DNA from: Eubacteriales Family XIII. Incertae Sedis bacterium
Lineage (GTDB): Bacteria > Bacillota > Clostridia > Peptostreptococcales > Anaerovoracaceae
DNA length: 5,280 bases
Reading direction: 5' to 3'
NCBI GenBank assembly: GCA_031289235.1
Contig: JAITPU010000056.1
Span: 1-5,280, forward strand
Below the pieces are notes generated by a model that worked only from the letters and a program-made list of their open reading frames with translations, did no database searches and was not told the DNA's origin. The translations under genes and the position numbers were made by a program. Shown in pieces: positions 4,738-5,280 of this stretch (positions are counted from its first letter, which is position 1; each line of letters starts with the position of its first letter).

Positions 4738-5280
4738 TTAAGCATAAAACAGGTCCGCGGAAACAGGCTCTCCGTTTTGGGACAGGAACAATTCGGTCCT
4801 TTCGATGCGAACGGAAGATCTGTCGTATTCTTCGCCGCAATACTCGCAAAAGTTTCGCGTCAGCGTCTCAGGATTCAGATTGGACGCGCTTCCCGTATCG
4901 ATTATTGTATCCAGCACGATTATTTCATTGTCCATACTCGTTGTTTCGAAAAAGCGGATCATGGGCCGGATGTCTATTTGCCGGGTTTCTCCCGTCTTTT
5001 TCTGTATCTTTTCGGCGAAAATAGCAGCCCTTTTCATGTAATCCTGCGATTTTTCACGGTATAGACGGAAAAACGGCATGGAAATCCGGTAACGCGCGCG
5101 CGTAACTAAGGCGGCGACGGCTTTCCCCTCGTCGGGCAGTTCCCGCGTGGAAATCACTTCGATTCCACCGGGCAATTTTTCGTTCAGCGCCGATTTCCAG
5201 CGCTCCACGGCGAAATCCGCGCGTTCTGTTTCAAATTCCATATATTCCGCGACAGAGGACATCCCTGTCGGCAGCGGCTG
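4738..5280 (-). CDS. TIGR03936 family radical-SAM-associated protein (DUF2344), 5' end outside window
   Basis: The C-terminal 180 codons of an uncharacterised protein usually encoded next to a B12-binding-type radical SAM protein and near the RNase G, rplU, rpmA and obg genes in clostridia. The reading frame is open to the right edge. The codons just before the first internal Met (5262) read QPLPTG, which continues the conserved family pattern of a 'P-L-P-x-G' followed by an acidic strand (here MSSVAEYMEFE), so 5262 is not the start. The following segment (ALNEKLPGGIEVISTRELPD and ALVTRARYRI) matches the family. A CEYC pair lies near the C-terminus, within NFCEYCGEEYDRS; I do not know whether it binds metal. 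The gene ends with TAA at 4740-4738. The molecular function is unknown; a role in RNA modification or ribosome-related chemistry is only suggested by the usual neighbours, none of which is visible here. Confidence 0.8.
   Translation of the reverse strand, partial: QPLPTGMSSVAEYMEFETERADFAVERWKSALNEKLPGGIEVISTRELPDEGKAVAALVTRARYRISMPFFRLYREKSQDYMKRAAIFAEKIQKKTGETRQIDIRPMIRFFETTSMDNEIIVLDTIIDTGSASNLNPETLTRNFCEYCGEEYDRSSVRIERTELFLSQNGEPVSADLFYA

Noticed and set aside
4559..4849. Minus-strand frame of 96 codons between the DUF2344 gene and comEA
   Set aside because: It overlaps the end of the DUF2344 gene in another frame and contains the whole comEA promoter; the sequence is a basic then Phe-rich run with no family features.
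4371..5024. Plus-strand frame of 217 codons over comEA, the gap and the DUF2344 gene
   Set aside because: It overlaps two recognised genes in antisense and the comEA promoter, and its composition is low-complexity basic and aromatic, typical of a shadow frame.
5260..5262. ATG at 5262 as the start of the DUF2344 protein
   Set aside because: The upstream codons stay open to the window edge and match the conserved pattern of the family, so the gene is partial and this Met is internal.
1..5280. CRISPR arrays, insertion sequences, rRNA genes, or an unknown defence system
   Set aside because: No regularly spaced repeats, transposase or integrase frames, or rRNA motifs were seen. All frames with real protein features belong to known families, and the only possible defence gene is the partial methyltransferase.

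Overview
All supported genes lie on the minus strand, so they read from high to low coordinates. The gene set suggests an anaerobic member of the Bacillota, probably Clostridia-like. This rests on four things: a C-terminal TIGR03936/DUF2344 radical-SAM-associated protein, a single-pass ComEA with an SLBB domain followed by helix-hairpin-helix motifs, an iscS-iscU pair with Shine-Dalgarno signals of the AAGGAG type, and a phosphofructokinase of the diphosphate-dependent type. I infer the taxon from gene content only.

Layout from the right end (upstream) to the left. At 5280-4738 is the C-terminal part of the DUF2344 protein, whose 5' end is outside the window. At 4737-4557 is an intergenic gap with GC-rich hairpins and a near-consensus sigma-A promoter (TTGACA, 17 nt, TAAAAT). 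At 4556-3894 is comEA, the DNA receptor of the competence/type IV pilus uptake machinery. At 3893-3661 is a regulatory gap with a weak terminator, a TATAAT box, and a leader that would begin with a 10-bp stem-loop. At 3660-744 are iscS, iscU and a diphosphate-type phosphofructokinase (pfp), closely spaced and probably co-transcribed. At 694-606 is a tRNA-Ser(CGA) with encoded CCA. At 505-1 is the N-terminal 168 codons of a Dam-family DNA adenine methyltransferase that runs off the left edge.

IscS removes sulfur from cysteine and passes it to IscU, which builds Fe-S clusters. The following pfp is a glycolytic enzyme with no direct mechanistic link to cluster assembly, so their linkage looks like housekeeping co-expression. 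The methyltransferase starts about 100 bp beyond the 3' end of a tRNA gene, with an 11-bp perfect inverted repeat between them. That is the place where accessory DNA often begins, and it is the only part of the window that hints at a mobile or restriction-modification region. I did not find a convincing previously undescribed system here. The rest is recognisable core genes, and the best leads are regulatory structures in the gaps.
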